NCBI GenBank assembly: GCA_900553965.1
Contig: USFX01000046.1
Span: 1-14,633, forward strand
Direction of reading: 5' to 3'
Length of the DNA stretch: 14,633 nt
From: an uncultured Prevotella sp.
Lineage (GTDB): Bacteria > Bacteroidota > Bacteroidia > Bacteroidales > Bacteroidaceae
Under the pieces are notes generated by a model. It had not been told where the DNA came from. It was given only the letters and a program-made list of their open reading frames with translations, and searched no databases. Shown piece after piece: positions 13,937 to 14,633 of this stretch; positions within the stretch are counted from its first letter, which is position 1; every line of letters begins with the position of its first letter. The translations under genes and the position numbers were made by a program.

Positions 13937-14633
13937 TTACTGCTTCTTTTCGTTTGACACACTGACGGCCGCTCCCTCTTTCACCAGTCCGGCACCCTCG
14001 GCGATGATGACGTCGCCGGCGCTCAATCCTGTTTCGACGACATATTCCGTGCCGTTGTTCAGCCGGAAGAGAGTGACGGGAGTTGACTGTGCCTTGCCGT
14101 CCACGACCTTATATACGAATGTCCTGTCCTGAAGCTCGTAGGTGGCTTCCTGCGGGATGACGATAGCGTTGGCGCTCGTTGTCGGGAGTATGACGGTGGC
14201 GTTGCCTCCGTCGCGCAGCTGTCTCTGAGGATTCGGGAAGTCGGCACGGAGCGTGACCGTTCCTGTTGCGGCGGTGACGATGCCGCTCACGGCGGAGATA
14301 CGGCCTTTTTCCGAATACATAGTGCCGTCCGACAGACGCAGCTCTACTTCCGGCATAAGACGGATAAGCTCATCGGGGGAGCCGTCACGGCCGACGAAAT
14401 TGGCGATGCTGTTTTCGGTCAGCGAGAAATATGCGCAGACGCGGCTGTCATCCGACACGGTGACGAGCGGTTCGCTGATGGTGCATCCCACCAGTGAGCC
14501 GACACGATAGGCAATCATGCCGGTAACGCCGTCGACGGGACTCTTCACTTCGGTGTAGGAAAGGTTGTTGCGGGCGCTCGTCTCTCTCGCACGGGTCTGT
14601 GTCAGCGTGGCTTTCGCCGCGGCAAGCGTGTTC
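13937..14633 (-). CDS. RND periplasmic adaptor (membrane fusion protein), C-terminal part; N-terminus beyond the right edge
   Basis: The frame stays open to the window edge and gives the last 231 residues of an AcrA/MexA-type adaptor. It begins in the second half of the helical hairpin (AAAKATLTQTRARETSARNN). The C-terminal lipoyl half-motif follows (YTEVKSPVDGVTGMIAYRVG), then the beta-barrel (LVTVSDDSRVCAYFSL; SGIVTAATGTVTLRADFPNP) and the membrane-proximal domain (VIPQEATYEL; GLSAGDVIIAEG). The adaptor bridges the RND pump and an outer-membrane channel in the periplasm and is normally a lipoprotein. Its signal sequence lies outside the window. A GTG at 14548 could be mistaken for a start, but it is internal, just before the lipoyl motif. 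The promoter and any regulator are beyond the right edge. Confidence 0.95.
   Translation of the reverse strand, partial: NTLAAAKATLTQTRARETSARNNLSYTEVKSPVDGVTGMIAYRVGSLVGCTISEPLVTVSDDSRVCAYFSLTENSIANFVGRDGSPDELIRLMPEVELRLSDGTMYSEKGRISAVSGIVTAATGTVTLRADFPNPQRQLRDGGNATVILPTTSANAIVIPQEATYELQDRTFVYKVVDGKAQSTPVTLFRLNNGTEYVVETGLSAGDVIIAEGAGLVKEGAAVSVSNEKKQ

Overview
The window reads as chromosomal DNA of an anaerobic Bacteroidales bacterium, most likely Prevotella or a close relative. The evidence is indirect. At least five genes have the Bacteroidetes -7 promoter element (TAnnTTTG) just upstream, recognisable Shine-Dalgarno sequences are absent, and the gene families look Bacteroidales-like. I count twelve protein genes, ten complete and two cut by the window edges. 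I see no rRNA, tRNA, CRISPR array, transposase, integrase or phage gene.

Left part (1-5113). A minus-strand cluster holds a DUF3298-type lipoprotein, rsmG (16S rRNA m7G527 methyltransferase) and a metallo-beta-lactamase-fold hydrolase cut at base 1. Its promoter is divergent from a plus-strand pair: a HAD phosphatase/mutase and panB (pantothenate/CoA synthesis), closed by a strong hairpin. Next comes a PurF-like phosphoribosyltransferase with its own promoter. It keeps the PRPP site and a plausible set of four Fe-S cysteines but has lost every glutaminase residue I could place. It is followed by a short tandem repeat array and a 20-bp bidirectional terminator.

Middle part (5114-10038), all minus strand. 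It contains an exported C69-family dipeptidase whose catalytic cysteine appears to be exposed by signal cleavage, a FucO-like iron alcohol dehydrogenase, a YeiH/UPF0324 membrane transporter and the manganese exporter mntP. The first two look monocistronic, with their own promoters and hairpins. mntP and the YeiH-like gene may be co-transcribed.

Right part (10039-14633). A 758-bp gene-free stretch carries a GC-rich, strongly self-complementary element, flanking direct and inverted repeats and a terminator hairpin. Beyond it lie the last two genes of an RND efflux operon: a complete AcrB-type pump and the C-terminal 231 residues of its periplasmic adaptor. No outer-membrane channel gene follows the pump.

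Most of the window is ordinary core and metabolic content. The items most worth checking are the glutaminase-dead PurF paralogue and the structured repeat element at about 10322-10615. I do not see a clear multi-gene novel system.
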